Assembly: GCF_030264295.1 (NCBI RefSeq)
Contig: NZ_CP127173.1
Coordinates: 3,913,501 to 3,977,500 of the forward strand
DNA from: Amycolatopsis nalaikhensis
GTDB taxonomy: Bacteria > Actinomycetota > Actinomycetes > Mycobacteriales > Pseudonocardiaceae
Direction: 5' to 3'
Length of the DNA: 64,000 nucleotides
This document shows, one piece after another, positions 17,600-27,344 of the stretch. The position numbers and the translations under genes were made by a program. A model generated the notes under the pieces. It ran no database searches and was not told the origin of the DNA. It worked only from the letters and a program-made list of their open reading frames with translations. Within the stretch, counting starts at the first letter, position 1. Every line of letters begins with the position of its first letter.

Positions 17600-18526
17600 A
17601 TGGTCACATCGGAGAACCTACCTGCGGACGTTCGCTCCCGTGTGGACGTGCCGGAGAGCGAGCGGCAGCAGGCCACACCCGCAGAGGAGAAGGCCGAGCT
17701 GGTCGACTGGTCGCCGTTCGGTCGGGTCGTACCGATTCTGGCGGCTTCTCCCGGGACCGGCGCTACGAGTACCGCCGTCGCGATCGCCGATGCGCTCCAG
17801 CTGGCGGGCCGCTCGGTCCTGCTCGTCGACGCCGGCGATCCGGTCCGATCCGGACTGGGACGTGCTGCGCGGGCCGATGGGCCGCGCCGGGACGGGCCCG
17901 GCCCCGCAGCAGGTATCCGGTTCTCCCGGCGGGCCCGGGCAGTCCTGGCGCGCTTGGACGTGGCCGATCTCGCCGCTGAGGCGGTGCTGTTCCCGCCACC
18001 GCCGTACTGGCACCCCGGTGGCGGCCGGGGTGTGGACGTGACTGTGGTCGACATCGGACACGACCCGTGGCGGCTGGCCTCCGATCCCACGCTCGGGCCA
18101 GGGCAGTGGCTGCGGGTCGGCAGCCCGTCACCGATTCCGGCGCTAGTGGTGCGGCCCACCGTGCCCGCACTCGCCCACGCCGAACAAGTCCTGGCCCGCT
18201 TGGCGCCGTGGGTGCGCGCGGGCACAGTGACCCCACCCACGCAGCTGCTCGTCGTCGGAGCTCGTCGTTGGCCGAAGGGCGTCGCGGGCACTGCGGGGCG
18301 CCGCACCAGCGTTCTGCTACCCGAAGCGGTGTTCTTTCCCCACAATCATGAGGTCGCCGCGCACGGCATCACCGCCGACGTGACACCGTCGTCACTGCGG
18401 ACACCGGCCGACCAACTCCTGTGCTCCTGGCGCGTGCTGCCGCAGCGGACACGCCGCCGACGCGCTCGATGGCCACGTCACGCTCGCGACAGCAACGGCC
18501 GCGTCGCCGACCACGACACCGGCTGA
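17600..18526 (+). CDS. ParA/MinD-like ATPase, first gene of the T4SS operon
   Basis: 308 residues from ATG 17600, chosen because GAGGGGAGG lies just upstream; the frame is open earlier but without a start signal. A deviant Walker A, ASPGTGATSTAVAIADAL, lies near residue 50, followed by SVLLVDAGD (A') and VTVVDIGHDPW (B). The signature lysines of ParA are absent, so ATP hydrolysis may be weak or lost. Proteins of this type commonly open actinobacterial conjugation clusters, where they may position the machine or substrate. The C-terminus is basic. Confidence 0.65.
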   Translation: MVTSENLPADVRSRVDVPESERQQATPAEEKAELVDWSPFGRVVPILAASPGTGATSTAVAIADALQLAGRSVLLVDAGDPVRSGLGRAARADGPRRDGPGPAAGIRFSRRARAVLARLDVADLAAEAVLFPPPPYWHPGGGRGVDVTVVDIGHDPWRLASDPTLGPGQWLRVGSPSPIPALVVRPTVPALAHAEQVLARLAPWVRAGTVTPPTQLLVVGARRWPKGVAGTAGRRTSVLLPEAVFFPHNHEVAAHGITADVTPSSLRTPADQLLCSWRVLPQRTRRRRARWPRHARDSNGRVADHDTG

Positions 18527-18615
18527 GACCAGCCGGCCGCTCAATCAAAGAACTTCAACGCCCTCCCACTTGACCCGCCTGACGTGACGTCGGGCGGTGC
18601 GATGTGGAGGGCGCG

Positions 18616-18906
18616 ATGTCCGCGCACATTGTCATCGACTGGCTCGTCCAGATTCCCAACCCGACACCGGTGCAGCCCACCGTCGGTGGCGACAAGATCC
18701 TCGGGCTGCTCAACAACGTCAAGTGGGGCGCGGGTGTTGCCCTCGTCTTCGGCTTCTTCGTCGGGTTGATCGTCTGGGCCGGTGGCCGCTGGGTCGATCA
18801 CCACCGTGCCGGGAAAGTCGGCGTCGTCATGATGCTCTGCGCCGTCGCCGGCGCGATCCTCTACGGCATCGGCTGGTCGCTGATCAACAGCTTCGCGGGC
18901 GGCTGA
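18616..18906 (+). CDS. Small two-helix membrane protein, VirB2/TrbC-like pilin candidate
   Basis: 96 residues; ATG 18616 has GGAGG 6 bases upstream. Two transmembrane helices (~37-55 and ~70-92) are joined by a short basic loop (RWVDHHRAGKVG), the layout of VirB2/TrbC-type T4SS subunits. Position between the ATPase and the VirB8-like gene agrees. There is no obvious cleaved leader, so it may be a membrane scaffold rather than an exported pilin. Confidence 0.6.
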   Translation: MSAHIVIDWLVQIPNPTPVQPTVGGDKILGLLNNVKWGAGVALVFGFFVGLIVWAGGRWVDHHRAGKVGVVMMLCAVAGAILYGIGWSLINSFAGG

Positions 18907-18909
18907 GCC

Positions 18910-19725
18910 ATGTTCACTACCACGGAATCGCCGCACGCTCGCCGGCGAACGCGCCGCCTGATCATCGTCGTCGTCCTGCTCGTTGTCGCGGTCGCCGTGG
19001 TGCTGGTTGCCCGGCAGGCAACGGCACCACCGTCGTCCCCGACGGCAGCGACTCCGCCCGGCGTTGCGCCCTCGCCGACACCCACAGCGCCGGTCGACGA
19101 GGCCGCTGCGCTGGCCACCCGCCCCATGCTGACCCTGCCGCCCGAGGCAGCCCTGCCGCACGAACTCACCACGGCCACGGCCGGCCCGCCGATCACCGTC
19201 CCGCGACCGGCCCCGATCGCCAACCGCGTGATCTCCAACGGGTTCCCAGCGACCGCGGAAGGCGCGCTCGGCTGGCTGACCGACTTCAACGAGACGGCGC
19301 TGCGCGGCGGCGACCCGGCCACCTACGCGCGAGCGTACGGCGAAGCTGCGCTCCCGCACGCCCCGTCCCTGCAAGGGAGCGGGCCTCTCGCGCTGCTGAC
19401 GTCATTCCGCAATGAAGCCGGCATCCGTCCCGGCGAGCTCACGCCCGGCCTGACGGTGACCTACGACGTGTCCCAGGGCTTGATCAAGGGCACCGCCGAC
19501 GGTGGCCGGTTCGCGGTGGTGTGCACGCTCGGGCAGCTCAGCTTCGACTACCAGGGCCAGAGCACCAGCATGGGCATCGGCGACTGCCAGGCCCTGCGCT
19601 GGACCGGGGCCGCCTGGCGCATCGCTCCCGGCGCCCGCGCGGCCTACGCCGCCTGCGCGTGGCCGGGCAGCGCCGAATCGGTCGCGGCCGGCTACCGGCC
19701 GCTGAACCGGGACGGTGCGCGGTGA
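18910..19725 (+). CDS. VirB8/TcpC-like conjugation protein
   Basis: 271 residues: a basic N-terminus (RRRTRR), one transmembrane helix (~17-35), a Pro/Thr/Ala-rich linker to ~65, and an extracytoplasmic alpha/beta domain (~110-265) with NTF2-like character. This is the standard build of Gram-positive VirB8/TcpC proteins that tether the T4SS outside the membrane. It starts 3 bases after the pilin-like stop and its TGA overlaps the next GTG, so translation is coupled. Confidence 0.65.
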   Translation: MFTTTESPHARRRTRRLIIVVVLLVVAVAVVLVARQATAPPSSPTAATPPGVAPSPTPTAPVDEAAALATRPMLTLPPEAALPHELTTATAGPPITVPRPAPIANRVISNGFPATAEGALGWLTDFNETALRGGDPATYARAYGEAALPHAPSLQGSGPLALLTSFRNEAGIRPGELTPGLTVTYDVSQGLIKGTADGGRFAVVCTLGQLSFDYQGQSTSMGIGDCQALRWTGAAWRIAPGARAAYAACAWPGSAESVAAGYRPLNRDGAR

Positions 19726-21122
19726 GCCCGCTGGATCTGCTCGACTCGCTGGGCGGCCTCGCCGGCAAGGCGGTCGCCGCAACCGCGGCGGGCGTCTTCG
19801 AGCCGCTCATGAAGGCCACCTGGGCCTCGGCCTTGTTCATCCTGCGGACCGCCTTCGAACTTGTGGACCAGTTCTCGATCTTCACCGTCTCCACCACGGA
19901 CGGGCCGATCTCTGTGCTATGGCCGATGACGCTCTGGATCTCCGGGGTCATCGCGCTGGGCATGTTCTTCTGGCAGATCATCACCACTGTTCTGCACGGT
20001 GGCCGCGGCTTCGTCCGCCTGATCACCGGACCGATTCAGTACGGCATCGCCCTCGCGGTGACTGTCGGGCTGGTCGCGGCGTTCCTCGCCGCTGCCGACG
20101 GCCTGACCGAGGCGATCCTGTCCACGGGGCTGCGGGTGGGGAACTTCCGCGACGCGCTGAACATGACCGGCTTCACCGACGCCCTGTCCGATGAGGTCAA
20201 GAACATCGTGCTCGGCTTGGCCGGCGCCTTCGGGGTGATCCCGGCCGGGCTGGGGTTCGCGTTCGAGGCGGTGTTCCGCGAGGCAGCGATCTATGTCGTG
20301 GTCGCGACGATCCCCATCGCCGCTGCGGGATTGGTGGCGGAGGTGACCGCGCGGTGGTACTGGAAAGTGGTCCGCTGGGGCCTGGTCGCGATCGTGATGA
20401 AGCCCGCCTTGGCGTTCGTGCTGGTGCTGGCGGTCGCGATCGTCGGCGGCGCCCAGGGCTTGTCCGGGTTGCTGGCCGGCATCGGGGTGCTGTTCCTTGC
20501 GCTGTGTGTGCCGCTGGTGCTGTTCAAACTCTTCGCGTTCGTCGACCCCGACGCCGACCCGCAGGGAGCATTCCGGGACAAGCTCTCGGACGCGGGGCTG
20601 GACTCATACGGCGCCAACAGCATCGCCGGGCGCATGGCCGGCGCGTTCTCCAACAAAGCCCGCAAAGAGATGGGCGACAACGGAAACAGCCGCGACGGGG
20701 AACACGGTGGCGATAGCCAGGAGCAGGCTAACGTCGACCGCTTCGACCAGGCCGCGGCCGAGGACGACACGACCGCCGGGCCGCTCGACGCGACCGGTGA
20801 CGAGCACACCTCCGGCGACGCGGACGGGGCCGGCACCGCTTCCGGTTCCGGTGGCACGGAAGTCGGCGTGTCCAGCGGCGGTGACGGAGACTCAGAAACT
20901 GATCCGGCAGAGCCGTCCGTCCCCGAGACTGGCGGTCCTGGCGCGACGAGCGTGACGGGGGCCGTCGACGACGACGGCGATGTCGGCCCGTCACCACCTC
21001 CGGACCCGCCCGGCGATACCGGACCGCCAACCCCGCCGACCCCGAAGCCCGACAACGGGCCGCGACCGGACGACGGCGGCGCCGCGGCCGGCGAAGCCGA
21101 GGAAGCCGCGGTGCTGCTGTGA
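19722..21122 (+). CDS. VirB6/TrbL-like polytopic membrane protein with acidic proline-rich tail
   Basis: 466 residues. The GTG start at 19722 overlaps the preceding stop (GTGA). Residues ~20-290 contain six or seven transmembrane helices; residues ~320-466 are Asp/Glu/Gly/Pro-rich and probably disordered in the cytoplasm. VirB6-type proteins form the inner-membrane channel core of a conjugation machine. The earlier open frame upstream has no membrane or domain signal and is discarded. Confidence 0.75.
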   Translation: MSPLDLLDSLGGLAGKAVAATAAGVFEPLMKATWASALFILRTAFELVDQFSIFTVSTTDGPISVLWPMTLWISGVIALGMFFWQIITTVLHGGRGFVRLITGPIQYGIALAVTVGLVAAFLAAADGLTEAILSTGLRVGNFRDALNMTGFTDALSDEVKNIVLGLAGAFGVIPAGLGFAFEAVFREAAIYVVVATIPIAAAGLVAEVTARWYWKVVRWGLVAIVMKPALAFVLVLAVAIVGGAQGLSGLLAGIGVLFLALCVPLVLFKLFAFVDPDADPQGAFRDKLSDAGLDSYGANSIAGRMAGAFSNKARKEMGDNGNSRDGEHGGDSQEQANVDRFDQAAAEDDTTAGPLDATGDEHTSGDADGAGTASGSGGTEVGVSSGGDGDSETDPAEPSVPETGGPGATSVTGAVDDDGDVGPSPPPDPPGDTGPPTPPTPKPDNGPRPDDGGAAAGEAEEAAVLL

Positions 21123-22627
21123 CCGCGGCCACCCGGATCTACAAAGGACTTTCGCGAAAGGAGCGCGCGGGCTGGATCATCGGCTTGACTCCCGTGCAGG
21201 CGTTCGTCTGCGTCGGACTCGCCGTGCCGGTGATCCTCGCGCTGGCGGCCGGGCGCTTCGGTCAGGCTCTCGCCCTCGGTGGGTTCTGCGGCACGGCCGC
21301 AGCGCTGGTAGTCGTCCCCGTGCGCGGGCGCCCGGCGCTGCGCTGGCTGGGACATCTGCTGCTCTACCGCGCTGGCATCGCGCTGGGGTGGTCGCGGTGG
21401 CAGTCGCGCGCCGTCGCCGGGCAGGCCACCGATCTCGATGAGCCGGATCTGCCTGGGGTGCTGGCGCGGCTGCGGTTCCCGGACGGGCCACCGCTGAGGG
21501 ATGTGGGGCGGGTGTGCCTGATCCACGACACCGGCGACGGCCGGTGGGGCGCCACCGCTCGCCTGACTCACGCTGGGGTCGGGATGCTGTCGGACGCCCA
21601 GTGCGAGCGGCTGGCCAACCGCCTCGGCAACCTCCTGCTGTCGATCGGGCACCGCGAGGTCATCGACCGGATGACGCTGCTGGTACGCACCGTCCCCGAC
21701 GACGGCGCCGACTACCAGGCATGGCGAGCCGAGCACGACGTCCCCGACGCTCCCGCGCTCGCGCGGCAAGCCAGCGAGGAGCTGGACCGGCTGGTCGGGG
21801 CGGTGTCGGTCCGGCACGAAGTGTTCGTCACCCTCTCCGGAACCGAAGACGCCCTCCGCCGCCCCGCTGCCGCCGCCGGTGGCGGTGTCGCCGGCCGGGC
21901 TGCCGTGTTGTATCGGGTGCTGGACGGGCTCGAGGACAAGCTCAAGAGTCTCGGGGCCACCGGCGTGAAGTGGCTCTCAGGTCCGGAACTGGCGGTGGCG
22001 ATCCGGACCGGGTTCAACCCGGCCAGCGCCGCCGGGCTCGCGGCGCGCCGCCACCAGGCCGGCGGCGACGTCGGCGTCCGATGGGCGACGGCCGGACCGG
22101 TGCACGCTCCGGCGCCGTCGGCGCGGGCGTACTACCACGATGGTTTCGCGACCGTGTCCTACTCGGTGTTGATGCCAGAGGCCGGGACGGTGTTCGGGTC
22201 ACTGGGTGGGCTGCTGGCGGTCAAGACCGCCGGCGAGCGCCGCAGCCTGGCCATCCACTACGAAACCCTCTCCCTGCACCGATCCCGCAAGGCCGTGCGC
22301 CGGCTGCGGTTCCGCACCGGCGTCATGCGGGACTGGAAATCCTCCAAGGGTTTCAACTCCGGCGCCGCCGAAGCCCGCGAAGCTGGCGGGGCCCGCGCAC
22401 AGGAACACGCGGTCGCGGCCGGGCACGGCATCGTCCGCTTCGCCGTCGCCACCGCGGTCACGATCCCGGACACGTGGAATATCGAGGACCACGCGGCGAA
22501 ACTGGAGAACGACATCGCCGGCCGCTTCCAGCTCCTGCGGATGGAACTGGCCCAGGACGCCGGGTTCGTCGCCGCCGTCCTGCCTGTCGGGATCGGGTTG
22601 CCGCGGCTGCGAGGTGGTGCGTCGTGA
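21119..22627 (+). CDS. SCO6880-family T4SS protein (PrgI-like N-terminus)
   Basis: 502 residues; GTG 21119 overlaps the preceding stop by 4 bases. Two N-terminal transmembrane helices (~20-68) are followed by a large cytoplasmic domain with no P-loop. This is the SCO6880 family found in actinobacterial conjugation clusters directly before the VirB4-type ATPase, which it probably anchors to the membrane. Its stop overlaps the virB4-like start by 4 bases. Confidence 0.8.
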   Translation: MTAATRIYKGLSRKERAGWIIGLTPVQAFVCVGLAVPVILALAAGRFGQALALGGFCGTAAALVVVPVRGRPALRWLGHLLLYRAGIALGWSRWQSRAVAGQATDLDEPDLPGVLARLRFPDGPPLRDVGRVCLIHDTGDGRWGATARLTHAGVGMLSDAQCERLANRLGNLLLSIGHREVIDRMTLLVRTVPDDGADYQAWRAEHDVPDAPALARQASEELDRLVGAVSVRHEVFVTLSGTEDALRRPAAAAGGGVAGRAAVLYRVLDGLEDKLKSLGATGVKWLSGPELAVAIRTGFNPASAAGLAARRHQAGGDVGVRWATAGPVHAPAPSARAYYHDGFATVSYSVLMPEAGTVFGSLGGLLAVKTAGERRSLAIHYETLSLHRSRKAVRRLRFRTGVMRDWKSSKGFNSGAAEAREAGGARAQEHAVAAGHGIVRFAVATAVTIPDTWNIEDHAAKLENDIAGRFQLLRMELAQDAGFVAAVLPVGIGLPRLRGGAS

Positions 22628-24183
22628 GCCGCCGCACCGACGAACGGACCGCCGCGGAACTGCTTGCCACGTTCGGGCCTACGGTCAGCACGCGACCGAC
22701 GGAACGCCGACGTCCGGACGGCTGTAGCCCCCGCGTGAACCAGCGGGCCGCGCCTCGACACGGGTTCGCCCGACCCGGGCACGGGTGGTCGCCGGTCGCA
22801 GCGCCGCTGCAGGTCTATCAGGCCGGCACCCACGAGATCGGTGGCCTGTTCCCGTTGCTGGCGGCGAGCCCACTGCCGGCGGTCGGCGCGCGGATGGGCT
22901 ACGACGTCCACTCCGGCGGCGCGTTCTACCTGCACCCGGTCGAGTTCGTTCTCCGCTCGATCTGCACCAACCCGAACCTGATTCTGTTCGGCGAACCTGG
23001 TCGAGGCAAGTCCTCCACGGTGGTGGCGTTCCTGCTACGGATGATGCTCACCGGCGTCCGCACCCTCATCTCCGGCGACGTCAAAGGCGAATACACCCCA
23101 CTGCTGCACGCCCTGGGGGTCACGCCGATCATGCTCGGCCGCGGCAGCAGCGCCCGCCTCAACGCCCTCGACCTCGGCCCCCTCGCCACCCGCTGGGACA
23201 CCTGGTCAACCGAGCGGCAACGCGACGAACTCGACGGGGTCCTCGGTCGATGGGTGCAGCTGCTGGTCGCGCTCGCCGAAGCCCAGGGCTACCGGCCCAC
23301 CGTCACCGACGAAGCCGCGCTGTCGGCGGTACTGCGGCAGCTGCTCGGCGCCGCCGACGGCTACACCCACCTCAAGCCCATCACCATCCCCGACGTCCAC
23401 CGGGCGCTGTCGGAACCGGATGAGCGCCTGTGGCAGGAACTGCGCTTCGCCGGCCGCCGTCAGTTCCTCGACCACCTCCGCTCCATCACCGACGCCCTGG
23501 CCAACCTGATCTCCGGCCCGCTGGCCGGACTGTTCGACGCGCCCACGAACTTCGCCGTCGACTGGAACGCCCCGATTCAGAGCCTTGACCTGTCCCGGCT
23601 GCGTACCCGCGGAGATCAGGCCGTGGCCGTCGCGTTGACCTGCTTGGGGTCGTGGTCGTCGCTGGCCACGGACCTGCAGGAGGACGGAGAGCTGCGGATC
23701 GTCGTCCGGGACGAGATCTGGCGGCAACTGCGCCTCGGCTTGCGCGCGGTCCAGGCGGTGGACAGCGAACTGCGGCTCTCGCGCGCGGAACGCAAGATCC
23801 AGATCCTGGTCAGCCACAAGCCCGGTGACTTCCTCTCCGTCGGCGCCACCGGCTCCCAAGAGGTCGCCATCGCCCGCGACCTGCTGGCCCTGTGCTCGAT
23901 TCGTGTCCTGCTTGGACAGTCGACTCGCGTGGCGAGTGAACTGGCTGATGTTCTTGCCCTGTCGGATAAGGAGCACGAAGCCACCACGGGCTGGGCCAAC
24001 GACCGGCAAGGCCGCGCGCTCTGGAAGATCGAAAACCGGACCGGGCTCAAAGTACAGACCGTGCTCAGCCGGATCGAGCGGCAGATCTTCGACACCAATT
24101 CCCAGTTGGTCCGGGTCCCCCGTGGGTTCAGGAAAACTGACGGTTCTGTTGGCCGGAACCCAAGTGTAGGGGGCCGGTCATGA
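22624..24183 (+). CDS. VirB4/TraC-like T4SS ATPase
   Basis: 519 residues from GTG 22624. Walker A is GEPGRGKSS near residue 123, Walker B is RIVVRDEIW near residue 360, and SHKPGDF and LLALCSIRVLLGQ are typical VirB4/TraC segments. It energises pilus assembly and substrate transfer. The C-terminal ~20 residues (after LVRVPRGF) look unlike the rest. The natural downstream partner, the NlpC/P60 gene, now lies 3.4 kb away across an inverted recombinase module, so the 3' end may have been altered by that insertion. Confidence 0.88.
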   Translation: MSRRTDERTAAELLATFGPTVSTRPTERRRPDGCSPRVNQRAAPRHGFARPGHGWSPVAAPLQVYQAGTHEIGGLFPLLAASPLPAVGARMGYDVHSGGAFYLHPVEFVLRSICTNPNLILFGEPGRGKSSTVVAFLLRMMLTGVRTLISGDVKGEYTPLLHALGVTPIMLGRGSSARLNALDLGPLATRWDTWSTERQRDELDGVLGRWVQLLVALAEAQGYRPTVTDEAALSAVLRQLLGAADGYTHLKPITIPDVHRALSEPDERLWQELRFAGRRQFLDHLRSITDALANLISGPLAGLFDAPTNFAVDWNAPIQSLDLSRLRTRGDQAVAVALTCLGSWSSLATDLQEDGELRIVVRDEIWRQLRLGLRAVQAVDSELRLSRAERKIQILVSHKPGDFLSVGATGSQEVAIARDLLALCSIRVLLGQSTRVASELADVLALSDKEHEATTGWANDRQGRALWKIENRTGLKVQTVLSRIERQIFDTNSQLVRVPRGFRKTDGSVGRNPSVGGRS

Positions 24184-24221
24184 CGGTGTGCGGTGTCGTG
24201 GGTTCGGGAACTCGAAAAGGG

Positions 24222-25940
24222 CTACTCGGTCAGGTCGGGGTGTTCGAGGACGGCTTGGTAGCGCATGGCGCCTTTGATGCTGAGACCGAACAGGTCGCAG
24301 ATGCGGCGGACGTCGCCGCCCGTGGCGTGGACCTCGTGGAGGATTCGGTCTTCGCGCAGAGGTCTCGGAGTCAGTGGGTATCTGTGCCAAGGATATCGGG
24401 CATCGACCGGTGTCACGCGGGGAGCAGATTTGCGGTTGATCAGCAGGTGCGGGTTGGCCGTGTTCGGCCATCGCTGCGTTCGGTAGTCGAGGTAGGCCCT
24501 CAGGCGGGCTTGGACGGGCCCGGCCAGCGGAATGGTCCGGCCGTCGAGGGTAAGGCGGCTATCGCGTACGTCGGTGATCAGGATCTTTGTGATCTGCCGG
24601 GCGGTGAGGCCGTGGAAGGCCACCAGCGCGACAGCCAGTGCCCGGGCCGGATGCGGTGCGTTGAGTGCGTCCTGGATGGTCGCGGTGTCGATCGGCATCG
24701 GAGTGCTGGTGGCTGGTCGTTCTGTCGATATCGACGCCGTGGGGTTGGTGAAGATCTCTTTGCGGGACTTGAGGATACGAAACAGCGACCGCATGGCCTG
24801 GCCGACGAGCTTGCGTTGAGCTCCGGTGCCGGTCAGTGCCGCGTGGATGTGGTCCGCCGTGATCTCGGTCAGGTTCTTGTGGCCGTCGTCAGCCCAGGCG
24901 TGGAGCCGGGGGACCATTGCTTGCAGCTGGATCCGGATGGTCTGCGGGTGGCGTGGCTTGCGGCGTGGAGGGACAGCCGTTCCCTCGGCCATGATCGTGT
25001 ACCAGATCTCCAACTGTGCGCGCATGGCATCGGGGAGATCAGCGGTCTGCGCGAGGAAATAGGTGCGGATGGCAGGAACACGGTCGTCGATGAGCAGACC
25101 GGCTGCGGCCAGGACTTCAAGTGTCGAGTCGGCGGTGAGGCCGTCCTGTGTCAGCAGCGATCGGGCTTCGCTCGCCTTGATTTTGGCCCCGGGTGTTGGC
25201 TGTTGTGCCTGCACCATGTCCAGCGAGCGGCTGACGACGTTGATCAGGCGCTTGCTCCATCCATTTCGTGCTGCATGCTCGTGCAAGACCGTGTCGCAGT
25301 AGCGGGACATGACCGGGTCCGGTGCCACCGGCAACGACGGTGCCCGTCGCAGGTCCGGCCGAGCCCAGAACAGCGTCAGCTGTTCGCTGTCCACGACGGC
25401 GAATTCCCATTGCTCGGGAAGCCCTCGCGAGGGCGCCGAGGCGCGGAATCGGCGCGGCGACTGAATTTCGCGGTCGGCGCCGCGTGGACCGTAGTGCATG
25501 TTGGCCAGGAACAGTTGCTGACCAAAGCGGTTGGCTTCAGCCAACTCGATCGGCTCGTCGGGTTGGCGAGCAGTGAGCGCTTGGTGCCAGCAAAGCCGGC
25601 ACGCGCCATGTGCGGCCAGCGGCCTGCTTTCACCACAGTAGGGGCAGTTGCCGACCGGGTGCCGGTACCGCCATCCCCGGCAACTCCAGCATCGCCAGTT
25701 GTGCTTGCGCAGTACGCCCCACGCCAGGCAGTCCTTGCAAGCCCCGGGATGGTCGGGGGCACTGGGATGGCAGACGCTGCACAGTCCCTGGCAGAAGTAG
25801 TCCTCGGACCCGCAGGCTTGGCAGAACGGCGGAGTGAACGGGCCGCCGGGCAGGCAGGCGTAGCAGTAGTCGACCCGGGGCGCCATCCAGGCAACACGGT
25901 TGGTGTGGCAGGCGGCGCAGAACCGTGGTGGGGCGTTCAT
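24222..25940 (-). CDS. 572-residue zinc-ribbon protein with tyrosine-recombinase-like C-terminus
   Basis: Residues ~8-135 hold at least six CxxC pairs (for example CAAC, CYAC, CQAC, CSVC, CRGW, CPYC, CRLC), a tandem array of zinc ribbons. Residues ~400-572 follow the tyrosine recombinase pattern: GLTARQITKILITDV (Arg box), RTIPLAG, LREDRILHEVH, DLFGLSIKGAMRYQAV with a Tyr. The HxxR motif is not intact, so catalysis is doubtful. Its ATG overlaps the XRE stop by 4 bases. It probably helps the integrase bind or synapse DNA. Confidence 0.6.
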   Translation of the reverse strand: MNAPPRFCAACHTNRVAWMAPRVDYCYACLPGGPFTPPFCQACGSEDYFCQGLCSVCHPSAPDHPGACKDCLAWGVLRKHNWRCWSCRGWRYRHPVGNCPYCGESRPLAAHGACRLCWHQALTARQPDEPIELAEANRFGQQLFLANMHYGPRGADREIQSPRRFRASAPSRGLPEQWEFAVVDSEQLTLFWARPDLRRAPSLPVAPDPVMSRYCDTVLHEHAARNGWSKRLINVVSRSLDMVQAQQPTPGAKIKASEARSLLTQDGLTADSTLEVLAAAGLLIDDRVPAIRTYFLAQTADLPDAMRAQLEIWYTIMAEGTAVPPRRKPRHPQTIRIQLQAMVPRLHAWADDGHKNLTEITADHIHAALTGTGAQRKLVGQAMRSLFRILKSRKEIFTNPTASISTERPATSTPMPIDTATIQDALNAPHPARALAVALVAFHGLTARQITKILITDVRDSRLTLDGRTIPLAGPVQARLRAYLDYRTQRWPNTANPHLLINRKSAPRVTPVDARYPWHRYPLTPRPLREDRILHEVHATGGDVRRICDLFGLSIKGAMRYQAVLEHPDLTE

Positions 25941-26254
25941 ACTGGTGGCGTCGAGCGCGGATGGCCGAGTCGTGGGGTGACCGATGTCGGGCCGGCTTGG
26001 TTGATTGCGGCCTTCGCCGGACGTAACGCGGCGACTTTCTCGGGTTCGCGGATCAGCAGCTCGGTCGGCTCGCAGTCGAGCACAGCGCAGATCACGTCGA
26101 GGTCATCGAGCCGGATGGTGGTAGGCGTTCCGGTCCACAGAGCCGACATCTTCCCAGCGCTGATCTCGAGCCCGGCATCAGCCAGCCTGCGGCGCAGCTC
26201 GGCGGACTTCCAGATGCCGCGCTCCGCGGCCTTCATCCGCAGATTCCACCGCAC
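25937..26254 (-). CDS. Small XRE (Cro/C1-type) HTH protein
   Basis: 105 residues from GTG 26254, chosen because GGTGAGGA of the integrase end lies just before it; longer starts run into the integrase gene. SAELRRRLADAGLEISAGKMSALWTG followed by LDDLDVICAVLDCEPTELL is a Cro/C1 HTH. It overlaps the zinc-ribbon gene by 4 bases and follows the integrase directly, so it likely regulates the module or acts as its directionality factor. Confidence 0.75.
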   Translation of the reverse strand: MRWNLRMKAAERGIWKSAELRRRLADAGLEISAGKMSALWTGTPTTIRLDDLDVICAVLDCEPTELLIREPEKVAALRPAKAAINQAGPTSVTPRLGHPRSTPPV

Positions 26255-26258
26255 GTCC

Positions 26259-27344
26259 TCACCGTCCCTCTGTAGTCGCGAACCGTGCCGTGAGGCGCTG
26301 GTTGGCCTGTTCCCAGGCCCGTTCAATGCAGTCGCTGCGCACATGGACATACCGAGTCGTCGTGGACAGCCATTCGTGACCGAGAAGTTCTTGCACTGCT
26401 TTGAGGTCCATTCCGTTGCCGTAGAGCGAGGAGGCGCAGTAGTGGCGCAGCACGTGGGGGGTCAGCTTGCCGACCCAGGCGGGCAGCCACCGTTCGGTCG
26501 CGGCGGTCAGTCCGCTGCGCAGGCCGTCGTCACCCACTCGCATACTGCGGCTGGAGTCGGGATCCCGGCGCTCGCTGGGCAGCATCGGGGCATCCGGATC
26601 GGCCCAGTCCGGGCCGTACTGCGGTCGCACTTCGGCCAGCCACCAATCGATCAGCACGTCCGCGGAGTTGATCGCGGGGACGAGCCGTGGCTTCGGTCCA
26701 CGCCCGGCGCTTCCCTTGCCGTGCCGGACGTGCAGCTTGCCGAGCTCGCTCAGATCGGGACGCCAGTCGCGGATGTCGAGCATGACCGTCTCGCTGATCC
26801 GCAACCCCAGCCGGCGCCACAACGATGCAGCGAAGTAGTCGCGCGCCGCCGGCAAATACTTCCGTGCGTGTGTGATCGCCTGTCGCCACTGGGAAAACAG
26901 TTCGTCAATCTCGTCGTCGGAGGGCGGGACGCGGACCGACCCGTGAGTCGGGTTAGCGGGCCGGTTGTATTCGTCGACCGGCTGCGCGACGACCCAGCCG
27001 GTGAGCCGGTGAATGTCGCCCTGGTAGCGGGTGAGCAGGAAGTCATAGAAGCGGGCGACTCCGTCGGCCTTGCCCTTGACCGTGCCGCGCGCCCGGCCGT
27101 GGCGCCGCAGATCGGTGAGGTACCGGTCAGCGTCGTCGGTCGAGGCCGACCACAACGGCCCCGACAGGGTTCGGGCGAACTCGACCACAGTGGACCGCGA
27201 TGCGCTGATGTGTCCGTCCGTCAGTCCAGCCGCTGCCATCGACAAGGCGTACTGGTCGACGATCTCCTGCTCGAAATCCTCGAGGTCCTGCGCCGAACGG
27301 AGGCTTCGCGGAGCGCCGACGTTCCGCACGACAGCGAGGCTCAT
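26259..27344 (-). CDS. Tyrosine recombinase / integrase
   Basis: 361 residues; ATG 27344 has AGGAGG 4 bases upstream. An N-terminal SAM-like core-binding domain (~15-110) precedes the catalytic domain. Catalytic residues: Arg in GLRISE (~183), Lys in GKGSAGRGPKPR, HVLRH (~299), GHEW, and Tyr in TTRYVHV (~331). It cuts and rejoins DNA at specific sites. It is intact, so the module may still move or invert DNA. Whether it integrates the whole element or only this cassette is open. Confidence 0.93.
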   Translation of the reverse strand: MSLAVVRNVGAPRSLRSAQDLEDFEQEIVDQYALSMAAAGLTDGHISASRSTVVEFARTLSGPLWSASTDDADRYLTDLRRHGRARGTVKGKADGVARFYDFLLTRYQGDIHRLTGWVVAQPVDEYNRPANPTHGSVRVPPSDDEIDELFSQWRQAITHARKYLPAARDYFAASLWRRLGLRISETVMLDIRDWRPDLSELGKLHVRHGKGSAGRGPKPRLVPAINSADVLIDWWLAEVRPQYGPDWADPDAPMLPSERRDPDSSRSMRVGDDGLRSGLTAATERWLPAWVGKLTPHVLRHYCASSLYGNGMDLKAVQELLGHEWLSTTTRYVHVRSDCIERAWEQANQRLTARFATTEGR

